In this document: one piece after another, positions 54,501 to 62,623 of the stretch | Layout: each line of letters begins with the position of its first letter | Numbering within the stretch: position 1 is the stretch's first letter | Origin: Cyanobacteria bacterium TGS_CYA1 | GTDB lineage: Bacteria; Cyanobacteriota; Vampirovibrionia; Obscuribacterales; Obscuribacteraceae | NCBI GenBank assembly: GCA_026129135.1 | Contig: JAHCIQ010000002.1 | Coordinates: forward strand, 434,001-498,000 | DNA length: 64,000 nt | Direction: 5' to 3' | The notes under the pieces: generated by a model | Databases searched by the model: none | Told to the model about the DNA's origin: nothing | The model's input: only the letters and a program-made list of their open reading frames with translations | Program-made: the position numbers and the translations under genes

Positions 54501-54740
54501 CCGGTTTTGATGACCGCCCTTGCTATGGTGGTAGGCATGATTCCCATGTCTCTTGGACTTGGTGAGGGCGGAGAACAAAATGCTCCACTTGGAAGAGCCG
54601 TAATAGGCGGTCTTTCAATGGCAACTCTCTATACTCTCTTTTTTGTGCCGGCCATATTCAAAATAGTCCACAGGAGGGGGGTTGACAAATTAGACCGACC
54701 AGTCTATTCTGGGAATATCGAAGCGGGGTCCAAGCAATGA
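51552..54740 (+). CDS. RND-family efflux pump, inner-membrane permease
   Basis: The 1062-residue protein starts at the ATG at 51552, six bases after GGGGA; a TTG five codons earlier is less likely. It has the AcrB-like pattern: a first membrane segment, VDIFPDINIPVI, two large periplasmic loops and twelve membrane segments, with the proton-relay aspartates in GILVDDATVEIENI near 402-408. A conserved end motif VVGMIPMSLGLGEGGEQN is present. Substrates are unknown; the regulator suggests electrophiles or phenolics. The adaptor gene follows with a four-base overlap and has its own promoter inside this gene. Confidence 0.93.
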   Translation: MWIVKLALKRPYTIAVMAILILLMGITSIKNTAVDIFPDINIPVISIIWTYNGLPAEEFERRLTIYSEYSLSANVKDVRSIESQTLDGVGVIRLYFHPGANVESAMAQATAVSQAILRRMPQGVQPPIILRYTASSVPIIQLSLSSQNLSEAQLYDYGIFRIRQALAVVQGTTLPAPFGGKVRQIMIDIDPVALQSKGLSPQDVNNAINAQNLAAPSGKAKVGSTDYRVLMNNTPEVVEAINDIPVKTINGKVVFVHDVAHVRDGFAVQQNMVHADGARSVLVTILKNGNVSTIDIVNKIKELVPTLQAAAPAGMKIKELFDQSIFVKAAVNNVIEEGLIASCLTGTMILLFLGSWRSTTIVLVSIPLSILTSITILSAMGMSLNIMTLGGLALAIGILVDDATVEIENIHRNLHMGKDLETAILNGAEQIAVPTFVATLAICIVFIPVVLLEGPARYLFVPFALAVVFAVGASYFLSRTLVPVMVKYMLAAELNQTRVGKNLFHKIHDWFIFRFEKLRLLYVHNLDRALISHKSTIVLGLFVLLSGFLILPFVGRDFFPAVDAGQFRLHLKAPSGTRIEETENIFARVEDKIKEIIPEDEVALIIDNIGVPAETFNLAFGDSATIGTADGEILVSLKHHKKHSTFHYMKKMREELPKSFPDCTFYFQPSDIVNQILSFGLPAPIDVRITGYNKIENLETARQIMDDMQKIRGIADVHLHQEVDAPQLKLDVDRTRAAQYGLSQRDVANDVLVSLSSNTAVTPNYWVDPMSGIQYFLAVQTPQHLVSTINNILQTPLSTKTPDGKPELLGNVASIKRTTGYGVINHFNIQPVFDIYASVQSRDLGGVSQDVQAVLEKYKSKMKPGNQIILRGVVESMDSAFLKLGIGFVAAVVFVYLLMVINFQSWTDPLIIICALPGAVAGIIWILFLTSTTFSVPSLMGAIMSVGVATANSILMVVFAKERMQEGKDSHQAALDAASTRFRPVLMTALAMVVGMIPMSLGLGEGGEQNAPLGRAVIGGLSMATLYTLFFVPAIFKIVHRRGVDKLDRPVYSGNIEAGSKQ
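54682..54710 (+). promoter_or_regulatory. Adaptor-gene promoter with TetR operator in the spacer
   Basis: TTGACA (54682-54687), a 17-base spacer and TATTCT (54705-54710), with the operator TAGACCGACCAGTCTA (54691-54706) inside. Hexamers and spacing are identical to the pump promoter. It lies in the last 60 bases of the pump gene, so the adaptor can also be made without the pump. Confidence 0.72.
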
Positions 54741-56086
54741 ATTCGCCTTTAAAACTAACAAAACTTCTAAGCGTTTCAGGAATCACAATGAGTGTTCTCC
54801 TGCCCCTTGGAGTGATACCACGCATAATGCAAGCTCAAGAACTCGACACTAAAGAAAAGACTCTCGCTCAAAATCTGCCAAGCGTGACTGTGAGCAAGTC
54901 TCAGCTAAGTCCTGAGCAAAGGCAATTCAGCTTGCCAGGTAACATAGAAGCAATTTTAGAAACGCCAATTTATGCAAGATCAAATGGTTACGTGCGCTCG
55001 CGCCTGGTAGACATTGGCGATGAAGTAAGTGCCAATCAGCTTATTGCCGAAATCGAAACACCAGAAATCGACGAGAGCAATCGCGAAGCTAAAGCCGAAG
55101 TGCTTACAAGCCAGGCACTTAAAGCTCAGAACGAAGCACAGCAAGCCAAAGCTAGCGCCGATTTGCAACAAATGAAAGCACAGTTAGCGCAAATGAAAGC
55201 ATCTCTTTCAGAAGCTCAGGCAAACGAAATGTTCGCAAAAACGACCTATTCGCGCTACAAACGCCTCGGCGACGAAGGTGCTGTTTCTTCGCTTGATGTT
55301 GACGAAAAAGAAACCAGATTCAAAACTGCTACTGCAACAAGACTCGCAGCCGAAGAGCGTATCAGTGCAACAATATCGCAAATAACTGCAGCAGAAGCCA
55401 ATTTAAATGCACAAATGGCTAATGTCAGAGTAAGCGTTGCAAACATCGAAGCAGCACGTGCACGCGAGAGCCGATCACACGAAGAGCAATCTTTCCAAAA
55501 GGTTTTGAGCCCCTTTCAAGGCATAATTACCGAGCGTAATATCGAGCAAGGCGGACTTGTAACTTCGGGCAGTGATTCTTCAAGACAGCCTCTTTATCGC
55601 ATTGCACGAGTGGATGTTGTCAAAGTTTTTGTCGACGTTCCACAGTTCGCTATAAACGGAATTAAGCAAGGAGTGCCCGTAAACGTGTCTGTTAAGGAAT
55701 TTCCTTCACGTGTATTTCAAGGCAAAGTAGCAAGAACCTCTGTAGCACTCGATCCCGCTACTAGAACTTTGCGCACCGAAATACATATCGCAAATAATGA
55801 TCGTGCGCTTGCTCCTGGAATGTATTCAGATGTCCAGTTTGCTGTGTCACGTGGCGAAAGACCGATATTAGTGCCGACAAGTGCAGTTTTATCAGGTTCT
55901 GAAGGTCCTCACGTTTTATTGGTTGACCGCTCAAAACGCATACACCATCAGTCTGTAAACCTGGGAGATGACCTGGGAAACGAAATTGAAATCACAAAAG
56001 GCTTGAAAGCAGGGGAATCTATCGTAGTTAATCCTCAAGATTCCTTGAAAACAGGCACTCTGGTAGCAACGTCCGAACTAAAGTAA
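54737..56086 (+). CDS. RND periplasmic adaptor (membrane fusion protein)
   Basis: The 449-residue protein starts within the pump stop codon (ATGA). A hydrophobic signal (about 12-32) is followed by the barrel-sandwich start LETPIYARSNGYVRSRLVDI near 74-93, a long coiled-coil hairpin (about 110-255) and the second barrel-sandwich half SPFQGIITERNIEQGG near 255-270. It links the RND permease to an outer-membrane channel. No TolC-type gene is seen in the window. It has its own TetR-controlled promoter. Confidence 0.92.
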   Translation: MNSPLKLTKLLSVSGITMSVLLPLGVIPRIMQAQELDTKEKTLAQNLPSVTVSKSQLSPEQRQFSLPGNIEAILETPIYARSNGYVRSRLVDIGDEVSANQLIAEIETPEIDESNREAKAEVLTSQALKAQNEAQQAKASADLQQMKAQLAQMKASLSEAQANEMFAKTTYSRYKRLGDEGAVSSLDVDEKETRFKTATATRLAAEERISATISQITAAEANLNAQMANVRVSVANIEAARARESRSHEEQSFQKVLSPFQGIITERNIEQGGLVTSGSDSSRQPLYRIARVDVVKVFVDVPQFAINGIKQGVPVNVSVKEFPSRVFQGKVARTSVALDPATRTLRTEIHIANNDRALAPGMYSDVQFAVSRGERPILVPTSAVLSGSEGPHVLLVDRSKRIHHQSVNLGDDLGNEIEITKGLKAGESIVVNPQDSLKTGTLVATSELK

Positions 56087-56100
56087 TTGACAAAACGAAA

Positions 56101-56120
56101 TCTCTAATCCAGTCTATAAT
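56101..56120 (+). promoter_or_regulatory. Half-site of the TetR operator at the regulator promoter
   Basis: The right half CCAGTCTA, identical to that of the adaptor operator, runs into TATAAT (56115-56120). The left half does not match, and TTGACA at 56087 is 22 bases from the -10, too far for a standard promoter. Partial autoregulation is possible. Confidence 0.4.
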
Positions 56121-56135
56121 TAGGAAGATAAGAAA

Positions 56136-56756
56136 ATGGAGCTCACAACAGAAACTATGGGCAGCAAAACAGCTACCAAACAAGACACACGAGTCGCACT
56201 GCTCGAAGTCGGCATGGACATAATGCTTGAGAAAGGTTATTCCAACACCGGGATTCAAGAGATTTTGAGCGCGCTCAATGTTCCCAAAGGCTCCTTCTAT
56301 CATTATTTCGATAGCAAAGAAAACTATGCAGTCGAGATCATTCGTCACTTCGACGACTGCTATACAACCCAGCTCAATGGCACAATAGGCAATAAAGAAT
56401 TGAGTCCACTCAAACGTTTGCGGACATATGCCAACGAAGCTCGCAACAAACTAAACGACCAAGCCTGTCGAAAAGGTTGTCTCATCGGCAATCTGAGCCA
56501 GGAAATGTCGGACCAGAGCGAAGTCTTGCGTAAAGAGCTTTCGATTGTTCTAGCCAAACGTCTCGACTTATTCGCCAAATGTATCGAAGAAGGACAAAAG
56601 GCAGGCGAAATCAAAACCAATCATTCAGCCGCCGAGTTAGCCGACTTATTCATGAGCGCATTGTCTGGAGCCGTAATGATGGCTAAGACTTTGAAGAAGA
56701 TTGAGCCGCTCGATATTTTCATCAACATCATGATTGATGATCTGATTAAAGCCTAA
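56136..56756 (+). CDS. NemR-like TetR-family regulator
   Basis: The 206-residue protein has a TetR DNA-binding domain with VPKGSFYHYFDSKENYAVEI near 50-69 and a C-terminal domain containing CRKGCLIGNLSQEMSDQSE near 109-127. The Cys-containing GCL..LS.E..D.SE motif matches the NemR/AcuR subgroup, in which Cys residues react with electrophiles, chloramines or acrylate. The likely operators (consensus TAGACC..CC.GTCTA) stand at 51430, 54691 and 56826. AGGA precedes the ATG. It lies 49 bases after the adaptor gene and would shut off the pump in the absence of stress. Confidence 0.92.
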   Translation: MELTTETMGSKTATKQDTRVALLEVGMDIMLEKGYSNTGIQEILSALNVPKGSFYHYFDSKENYAVEIIRHFDDCYTTQLNGTIGNKELSPLKRLRTYANEARNKLNDQACRKGCLIGNLSQEMSDQSEVLRKELSIVLAKRLDLFAKCIEEGQKAGEIKTNHSAAELADLFMSALSGAVMMAKTLKKIEPLDIFINIMIDDLIKA

Positions 56757-56825
56757 AGATTTCCATTTTGAAAAGAAAAACACAAAGCAAATAGTCTTTG
56801 CTCGCCCTACCTGCACACTACTTAC

Positions 56826-56840
56826 TGACCGACCGGTCTA
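56826..56840 (+). promoter_or_regulatory. TetR operator before the LRV gene
   Basis: TGACCGACCGGTCTA is the same sequence as the pump-locus operators except at its left edge. It lies 30 bases before the ATG of the LRV-repeat gene. No TTGACA/TATTCT pair is found here; TATAAA at 56851-56856 may be the -10. Confidence 0.6.
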
Positions 56841-56869
56841 CTAACCGGATTATAAAAGGAGAAAACGCC

Positions 56870-57298
56870 ATGAACTTGTTGAACGAACGCCAACAAAAAT
56901 ATTTGCGGGCTGGAAACTACAAGACCGCCCCGGGAGAACTTCGCAAACTCTCGCACTCACAAGACGTCTGCATCCGCTCGCGTGTGGCCGAAAACTCAAA
57001 CACCCCTCTTGGAACGCTCTTTGAGTTATCGAACGACGAAAGCATCGAAGTCAGAGTCGCTCTAACCTATAACCACAATTTGCCGCTCATGTTGCAATCG
57101 GCATTGGCTAGCGACCACAACCCAGATGTTCGCTACGCCATGGCTGAAAATTTCAATCTACCTTGCGAAATTCTTGCAATTCTTGCAGAAGACGAAAATC
57201 CCTACGTTATGCAAAGGGCCAAATTATCCATAGCTATGTCTTGCGTGCGCAAAGCAACCGACAACCAAAATCACACCCCCGACATTTTGGCTGCCTAG
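56870..57298 (+). CDS. Leucine-rich-repeat-variant (LRV) protein
   Basis: The 142-residue protein starts at the ATG at 56870, eight bases after AAGGAG. It consists of LRV/HEAT-like helix pairs, each about 24 residues: CIRSRVAENSNTPLGTL, EVRVALTYNHNLPLML, DVRYAMAENFNLPCEI and YVMQRAKLSIAM. Its Cys cluster for an Fe-S site is missing, so it is a plain repeat protein. Its TetR operator makes it part of the electrophile-stress regulon, where it may protect or bind damaged protein; this role is inference. Confidence 0.85.
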   Translation: MNLLNERQQKYLRAGNYKTAPGELRKLSHSQDVCIRSRVAENSNTPLGTLFELSNDESIEVRVALTYNHNLPLMLQSALASDHNPDVRYAMAENFNLPCEILAILAEDENPYVMQRAKLSIAMSCVRKATDNQNHTPDILAA

Positions 57299-57369
57299 GC
57301 TTTACCCGCTAGTCTCATAGTCACAGATAGGAGAGAATCTTAGTTAGCTAGGATTCTCCTGTGACTTTA

Positions 57370-59553
57370 ATGAGCAAATTTGGGTTGAAACTAAAGGCAA
57401 AAATTTTCTGCGCAAATCTTCTTTGCTTTTTTTTCCTGTTTCAAAATTGTCCTTACGCCAGATCGAGCGAACAGAAAAAAGAGATTATTGATTTGAACAA
57501 TCAAGCTGTTAATCTCTTGAATCGTGGCTTTCTCAAAGAAGCACACAATCTTCTCACAAAGGTTTTGGAGCAGGATCCGAATTATTTTCTGGCAAGAGGA
57601 AACATGTCTTGCATTTACATAAATTGGAGCGAAAAACAGTGGCAAAAAGGTGACTTTCAAAAAGCGCTTCGCTACGCAGAAATCGCTCAGTTTTATGCGC
57701 CCTTCTCTCAGACTGCATTCAATCAAGGAAATAAATGTATTAAAAAACTCAAGTTGAATCCCAATTCTATTGAAGACCGAATTGTTCTAGCTAATCTTGC
57801 AATTGCACGTAATGCTCCAAGAGAATTTTCAGCTGAGTTTAACGAAGCATGCTTATTACAATGCCAATGCCTTTATCCAGAAAATCCAGGATCAGAAGAG
57901 AATTATTACAAACAATGTGCTTTAGAACTCAAATCTATTATCGAAAAAAGACTAAGAACTAACCACTTTGAACGACCATTTCATTTTCTATGCAATCTTG
58001 AGGTCTATCAGAATGGCAAAATACTTCGGACAAATCCGCCAGGTTCATATGGCAGGCCTGACGAAAAGATCAAAAATACATTGCTTGATCATATTGTGGC
58101 TGACTGGAGCCTATATCGAAACGATAAGTGTAAGAATTTCGAATTGAAAATAATTCACAGCGAGCAATATGACGACGTAACCGTCACTCCCCAAACGGCG
58201 GCAGAAACTGATCTTACATGTTCGGAAAATGACGATGATGCAACTGATTCGAATAGTCTAGCTGATGCTGACGATAATACCGATCCAGGCAAAACAGTCG
58301 AAGAAAGAAGTATTCGCTTGAACAACGAAGGAGTGACACTACTTAATCAAAATAGGTACGCTGAAGCTTTTGAAGTATTCAAGGCGTGTTTAAGGCTTAA
58401 TACTTCAAACGAACTTCACCGCTCGAATTATTCAATTGCATTAAATAATTATGGTCTGTCTATGCAAAAGAGACCTGAAATTGCGTTGCAACTCTTTGAA
58501 AAAGCACTATTCCTCGATATGGAAAATATCACAACTCAACATAATGCCGACGGTATCCTTAGAATGATGAACCTGAATCCAAAATCAATTTTCACCCGAT
58601 TAGATTTGGGTAGTAAAGCTTTGGCGAGAAATGATCTGGAAGCAGCAGTGGTGGAATTTTTGATTGCATCAAGATTAACGCCTCCAAAACCAGCAGAGGA
58701 ACCAGTTCTAAGCGATCCCTGGACAATGAACAATAAAGCGGTAGATTGTTTGAACCGCGATGATTTGGAGCAAGCAATCAACATCCTGAACAAAGCTTTC
58801 GCCAACAATTTGGACTATCCTCTAATAGCGCAAAATTTGCGCATAGCAATGACAAGAAAAGCACTACTGCTTTACCAGAAAGGCCAAAAAGAAGATGCAC
58901 TGAAAGTGTATCGAAAAATGAGCGAACTCAAGCTCAGTGACGATTTTGCTTACAGAAAAATGATTTCGTTAAAAAAGGAATTAAATCAAAAATTTGAATC
59001 AGATAACTATAGCGAATATATGACGATAATCCAGAAGAGGATTAAAAAGTTCTGGCGCCCTGTAACTGCTGAAAAAAGCTACAGGGTAGTTCTGAGCTTT
59101 GATGTCTCTCCCAATGGCAAAGTGAGCAAGATCAAGGTTGAAAAACCTACAGTCGACACACAAAGCGTGCCAGCAATTGAAGCTATTAAAAACGCATCTC
59201 CATTTCCCGAATTATCGAAAAAAGTTTCTATACAATTTACTTTTGACTATAATGTCCATGACAATAGAAAAAAGATTTCAACCGAGCAAAAGCGCTCTGG
59301 GTTAACAATCAACTATAAGTGGAGCGTGGCAAAACAAAAGGAAGTTGATAAATATCAATCTTTGCTGGCTGAAAAACTATTGTCCGATCAAAATTCAGCT
59401 GAGCTAATTAACTTGCGATTAAGACTGGTTCGAGCGATGTTCGAAAATGGCCAGGACGAGTTGGCAGAATACTTATTAGAAGATGCTTGCGCTGCACATC
59501 CCCAAAATACCCTTCTTGAAGAGGAACTGAGAAAACATAAAAAACCCAGATAA
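57370..59553 (+). CDS. TPR protein with TonB-C-like domains, membrane-associated
   Basis: The 727-residue protein has an N-terminal hydrophobic stretch (about 9-28) that may be a signal peptide. TPRs lie at about 35-130 and 310-530 (REFSAEFNEACLLQCQ and ALAADVVEFLIASRL-type spacing). Between them a domain near 200-265 has FLCNLEVYQNGKILRTNPPG. A second region near 555-640 has VLSFDVSPNGKVSKIKVEKP, the TonB C-terminal/energy-transducing pattern. It could link envelope partners. The chosen start has no clear ribosome site; a hairpin (57329-57360) lies just upstream. Confidence 0.82.
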   Translation: MSKFGLKLKAKIFCANLLCFFFLFQNCPYARSSEQKKEIIDLNNQAVNLLNRGFLKEAHNLLTKVLEQDPNYFLARGNMSCIYINWSEKQWQKGDFQKALRYAEIAQFYAPFSQTAFNQGNKCIKKLKLNPNSIEDRIVLANLAIARNAPREFSAEFNEACLLQCQCLYPENPGSEENYYKQCALELKSIIEKRLRTNHFERPFHFLCNLEVYQNGKILRTNPPGSYGRPDEKIKNTLLDHIVADWSLYRNDKCKNFELKIIHSEQYDDVTVTPQTAAETDLTCSENDDDATDSNSLADADDNTDPGKTVEERSIRLNNEGVTLLNQNRYAEAFEVFKACLRLNTSNELHRSNYSIALNNYGLSMQKRPEIALQLFEKALFLDMENITTQHNADGILRMMNLNPKSIFTRLDLGSKALARNDLEAAVVEFLIASRLTPPKPAEEPVLSDPWTMNNKAVDCLNRDDLEQAINILNKAFANNLDYPLIAQNLRIAMTRKALLLYQKGQKEDALKVYRKMSELKLSDDFAYRKMISLKKELNQKFESDNYSEYMTIIQKRIKKFWRPVTAEKSYRVVLSFDVSPNGKVSKIKVEKPTVDTQSVPAIEAIKNASPFPELSKKVSIQFTFDYNVHDNRKKISTEQKRSGLTINYKWSVAKQKEVDKYQSLLAEKLLSDQNSAELINLRLRLVRAMFENGQDELAEYLLEDACAAHPQNTLLEEELRKHKKPR

Positions 59554-59580
59554 AATGACGTACACTTGGCGAGTCTAATT

Positions 59581-60174
59581 ATGACAAAAACAATTGAAAT
59601 CGTAGTGTTCGACGGCTTTGACGACATGGACGTTTTTGGCGTGCTAGAAGCCTTACGCATCGCATCGTTTCAAGTTCAATTGAAATCTATTCGCGATCAA
59701 GATTTTGTTACCACCGCATCTGGTGTCAGGATAATTCCTGCGGGAACGATAAATCTCGAAGAGCCTCCAGATGTTTTGATAGTTCCTGGCGGGCAATGGC
59801 TAAGCACAGTGGCGGGAGCTTCAGTAGAAGCCAATCGCGGTGACATTTTAGAACTGGTTTGCAAATTCAACAAAATGAAAGATACTGTTATCGCGTCTGT
59901 TTGTACTGGCTCACTCATTCTTGGACGTGCGGGCTTACTGGACAACCGACCTGCAACTACTAATCAAAAGTTTTTCGATATTTTGAGCAGCATGAAAGCC
60001 ATTGCCACCCATGCGCGCGTGGTTGACGATGGAGACATTGTCACTGCCGGCGGCATAACCGCAAGCCTCGATTTGGGACTATGGTTAGTTCAGCGATTTT
60101 GCGGGGCAGAAAAAGCTTTAGAGGTTTCAAAAGAACTCGAATTCGAAATGAGGGGACCAATTTGTTCTCGATAA
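59581..60174 (+). CDS. DJ-1/PfpI-family protein
   Basis: The 197-residue protein starts at the ATG at 59581. The elbow VCTGSLILGRAGLLDN near 108-123 carries the active Cys, and PDVLIVPGG near 61 is the family's second mark. It resembles isonitrile-hydratase/transcription-factor-type members (AraC N-terminal domains), without a DNA-binding domain. The substrate is unknown; DJ-1 relatives repair or hydrolyse carbonyls. The start of the next gene lies inside it, 13 bases before the stop. Confidence 0.9.
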   Translation: MTKTIEIVVFDGFDDMDVFGVLEALRIASFQVQLKSIRDQDFVTTASGVRIIPAGTINLEEPPDVLIVPGGQWLSTVAGASVEANRGDILELVCKFNKMKDTVIASVCTGSLILGRAGLLDNRPATTNQKFFDILSSMKAIATHARVVDDGDIVTAGGITASLDLGLWLVQRFCGAEKALEVSKELEFEMRGPICSR

Positions 60175-60836
60175 AATCGGCGAAATTATCCATCGTTTCA
60201 TTCTTGATGCTGCTTAGTATCGCGTTCACCGTTGATTCAGCTGATGCCACTCCTAAGACCGCCACAAATGCAAAAGCCCCCGCAGCAAAAGGCTTTCCCG
60301 TGTTCTGGCCTCCCCGCGAGGGTTATTACTATCCCAATTTGACTCTGTCAAATTACGACGGCAAGAAAGTTACTCTTTCAAATCTCAAAGGCAAAGTTCT
60401 TCTTATAGAACCTGTCGGAATGTCCTGTCCCGGGTGTCAGGCGTTTGCGGGGGCGGGCAAGAACGGAATTGGCGGATTGGGTGGAGTCGTGCCGCAAATT
60501 GGCATGCAATCGGTAGATGAGCTTATTAGTCAGCAAGGATTGTCGCCCCATGATCCAAGAATCGTGGTAGTGCAAGTTCTTTTTTATAACTTTTCTATGC
60601 AGGCACCATCGCTCAAAGACGCTCAACTCTGGGCTAAGCATTTTCATCTAGAAAATAAACCAAATCGACTGATACTGGTTGGCACAAACAACTTCATCAA
60701 CAACGCGACTTATAACATGATTCCTGGATTTCAATTAGTCGATAAAGGCTTTGTACTGCGCTCTGACGCTACTGGTCACAACCCAAAACATGATATATGG
60801 ACAGATCTTTTTCCGATGATCAAAAAGCTAATTTAA
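60162..60836 (+). CDS. Secreted thioredoxin-like protein (CPGC)
   Basis: The 224-residue protein starts at a TTG with AGGGGA six bases before it, inside the 3' end of the DJ-1 gene; this gives a classic signal peptide (SIVSFLMLLSIAFTVDSADA). The start ATG 81 bases earlier would give a non-secretory, basic N-terminus. The domain is thioredoxin-like with LIEPVGMSCPGCQAFAG, the redox pair CPGC, as in SCO/TlpA-type proteins; the His of SCO copper sites is not obvious. It is probably a periplasmic thiol reductase or peroxidase-like protein. It is convergent with the DUF1963 gene (four-base overlap). Confidence 0.88.
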   Translation: MFSIKSAKLSIVSFLMLLSIAFTVDSADATPKTATNAKAPAAKGFPVFWPPREGYYYPNLTLSNYDGKKVTLSNLKGKVLLIEPVGMSCPGCQAFAGAGKNGIGGLGGVVPQIGMQSVDELISQQGLSPHDPRIVVVQVLFYNFSMQAPSLKDAQLWAKHFHLENKPNRLILVGTNNFINNATYNMIPGFQLVDKGFVLRSDATGHNPKHDIWTDLFPMIKKLI

Positions 60837-61684
60837 TAACATTGAAAAATCATCCATGCTTTATCAAATTCGAGCGCTTCTAAATCAGCTTCTCTTATCC
60901 AAAAATAAATTCTTCCTACGTCTCCCCACATCCAGCCAGGATTTTCGTCAGAATCGATTTGCAAAAGCAATTTCCAGTCTTTGATTCCAGGTTGCAGTTC
61001 TTTTGCTTTCTCGGAACCATATCCAGTTCCATCACCACAATAAATTCCATTAGTCACAAGCTGACATTCTTCTTCCATTTCATTTTGAATAACAATGGGA
61101 TTTCCAAACATTTGGTGCTCTAGAGCATCTTCTGAAATCTGATGAATCAAATTCATAATATCTTCAGTGTCTTCATCATCAGTTTCAACACCATACAAAC
61201 TATTTTTTACGGTCCAGGCTTCGCTGAATGTTAAACTGCACGCAAAAGTTTCTTCCATAGTAATTGGAGGAATGCGTCTTTGAAGTGAATCAACTGGACC
61301 AGGATAATAGAATATGCGACTAGAACCTTTATCTTTTGGATCGAATCCCCAGGGACCATCTTCAATTACATAGAAAAAATAGAGCATACCTTTTGGAGGC
61401 AAATGCTTGTTCGCTTCGAATTTAGCTATATCGTTAAGATTGATTTGCGCTATAAAATCAAGATGATGCAATTCGTTGCTTTCACTGTTTTTCCAGACAG
61501 GCCACTCAAACGACTCGGGAACGTCTGCTACGACGCCTCCCATCCTTGAAGAACCCAGAGGCATGTCTTGAATATCGCATTGTTTAGTAGCAATGCTTAT
61601 TGTAGGCAAAAGACTATCTAGCAAAAACTGCTTACATTGAAAAGAACTATTTTCGATTAAATCTACAGCTTGATCGTAGTTCAC
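60833..61684 (-). CDS. DUF1963 (YwqG-like) protein
   Basis: The 283-residue cytoplasmic protein starts at a GTG. It has the YwqG pattern: SRMGGVVADVPESFEWPV near 43-60, LDFIAQINLNDIAK near 74-87, MLYFFYVIEDGPWGFD near 99-114 and the end WMWGDVGRIYFWIREADLE. The fold is known from structures but no activity is established. It lies 12 bases downstream of the small zinc-ribbon gene on the same strand. Confidence 0.9.
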   Translation of the reverse strand: MNYDQAVDLIENSSFQCKQFLLDSLLPTISIATKQCDIQDMPLGSSRMGGVVADVPESFEWPVWKNSESNELHHLDFIAQINLNDIAKFEANKHLPPKGMLYFFYVIEDGPWGFDPKDKGSSRIFYYPGPVDSLQRRIPPITMEETFACSLTFSEAWTVKNSLYGVETDDEDTEDIMNLIHQISEDALEHQMFGNPIVIQNEMEEECQLVTNGIYCGDGTGYGSEKAKELQPGIKDWKLLLQIDSDENPGWMWGDVGRIYFWIREADLEALEFDKAWMIFQCY

Positions 61685-61696
61685 TCTTAAATAAAC

Positions 61697-61930
61697 CTAT
61701 TCGTCGATGTAGTTATCCCAGTACTCGGTGCGCTCTTTCCAATCGCAGCCATCGTTATTGCAAATAAGTGTGACGCGCGATGAGTGCGAGTCGATTTCCT
61801 GCACATTGAATCCATCGCGAACAGCATCGATAGTCTCAGCGTATTTTTCGAATTTTTGTACTGGCTTTTTGCACTTAGGGCAGATCATTTTTTTGTTGGC
61901 GACCGCCTCTTGTATTCTCGAAAGTGACAT
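61697..61930 (-). CDS. Small zinc-ribbon protein
   Basis: The 77-residue protein has two Cys pairs, CPKC near 17-20 and CNNDGCDW near 57-64, in the spacing of a zinc ribbon. GAGG lies six bases before the ATG. Between the pairs a charged segment (KYAETIDAVRDGFNVQEIDS) is expected to form the ribbon's body. Nucleic-acid or protein binding is likely. It shares a transcript with the DUF1963 gene. Confidence 0.78.
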   Translation of the reverse strand: MSLSRIQEAVANKKMICPKCKKPVQKFEKYAETIDAVRDGFNVQEIDSHSSRVTLICNNDGCDWKERTEYWDNYIDE

Positions 61931-62013
61931 GATTACCTCAAATGCGCATGGTACTGGCAGGATCTTACTAGAATTGAGCCCGTCATGATCTCTTGGCTTC
62001 TTAAATGCAAATA

Positions 62014-62041
62014 GAAAGAAGCACCTTTCGATGCTTCTTTC
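62014..62041 (-). terminator. Intrinsic terminator after the glycine-zipper stress gene
   Basis: A perfect ten-base stem (GAAAGAAGCA/TGCTTCTTTC) with an eight-base loop is followed on the minus strand by TATTTGCATTT. It lies 55 bases after the stop codon of the stress-protein gene. A six-base hairpin at 62046-62063 precedes it. Confidence 0.65.
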
Positions 62042-62095
62042 CGGGGTCTCATCTGCATGAGATCTCTATGCTTACACCTCGGACAGTGTTAGCAA

Positions 62096-62623
62096 TTATT
62101 GTTTGCCCTTCACGGACTCTTCGCCGCTGCGAGCAATATCTTTTGCGCCGTTGCCTTTCATGACTTGTTCGGCACGTTTAGCTTGTTCGCCATCTTCTGT
62201 GTGAACAGAAATCAAAATGTTTCCAGCGTTCAGTTTGCCTTCATATTGTTTGGCTTCGAATTCGGGCATACCCAAACCGATTAGTCCGCCTGTGACACCA
62301 CCAGCGGATCCACCTATAGCAGAACCAGCTAATGCTGCCATGATAGGACCAGCTGCAATAAAAGGACCAGCGCCTGGAATGGCGAGAGCGCCGATACCAG
62401 CCATCCAACCCAGAGCACCACCGGCAATGGCTCCAGCTGCAGCACCAGTAGCGGTGCCTTCAGGAGCTTTGCTGTGTTTTTCGTAACCACTGTCTCTGAC
62501 GCCTGTTTTGTCGGCCATCAAGACGGACATATCTGAATCTGTGAAACCGCTCATTCTAAGAGCATCAACGATATTACGAGCTTGAACTTCGTCTGTAGCA
62601 ATGCACATTACTGCTTGTTTCAT
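62096..62623 (-). CDS. Glycine-zipper stress protein (YflT/GspM-like)
   Basis: The 175-residue protein starts at the ATG at 62623, about 12 bases after GGAG; an upstream frame adds only a non-conserved, basic stretch. Residues 1-40 are a soluble alpha/beta piece (VMCIATDEVQARNIVDAL). A Gly/Ala-rich region at about 58-120 (GTATGAAAGAIAGGALG, SAIGGSAGGVTGGLIG) is a glycine zipper with two membrane-type helices. Then comes ILISVHTEDGEQAKRAEQVM and a charged end. General stress proteins of the 17M type show this plan. It acts at the membrane; the role is unknown. Confidence 0.85.
   Translation of the reverse strand: MKQAVMCIATDEVQARNIVDALRMSGFTDSDMSVLMADKTGVRDSGYEKHSKAPEGTATGAAAGAIAGGALGWMAGIGALAIPGAGPFIAAGPIMAALAGSAIGGSAGGVTGGLIGLGMPEFEAKQYEGKLNAGNILISVHTEDGEQAKRAEQVMKGNGAKDIARSGEESVKGKQ

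Noticed and set aside
57329-57360. Hairpin before the TPR/TonB-C gene
   Set aside because: The stem (AGGAGAGAATC with GGATTCTCCT) has a bulge and no T-run follows; it may be a weak terminator or a translation-control element but cannot be supported as either.
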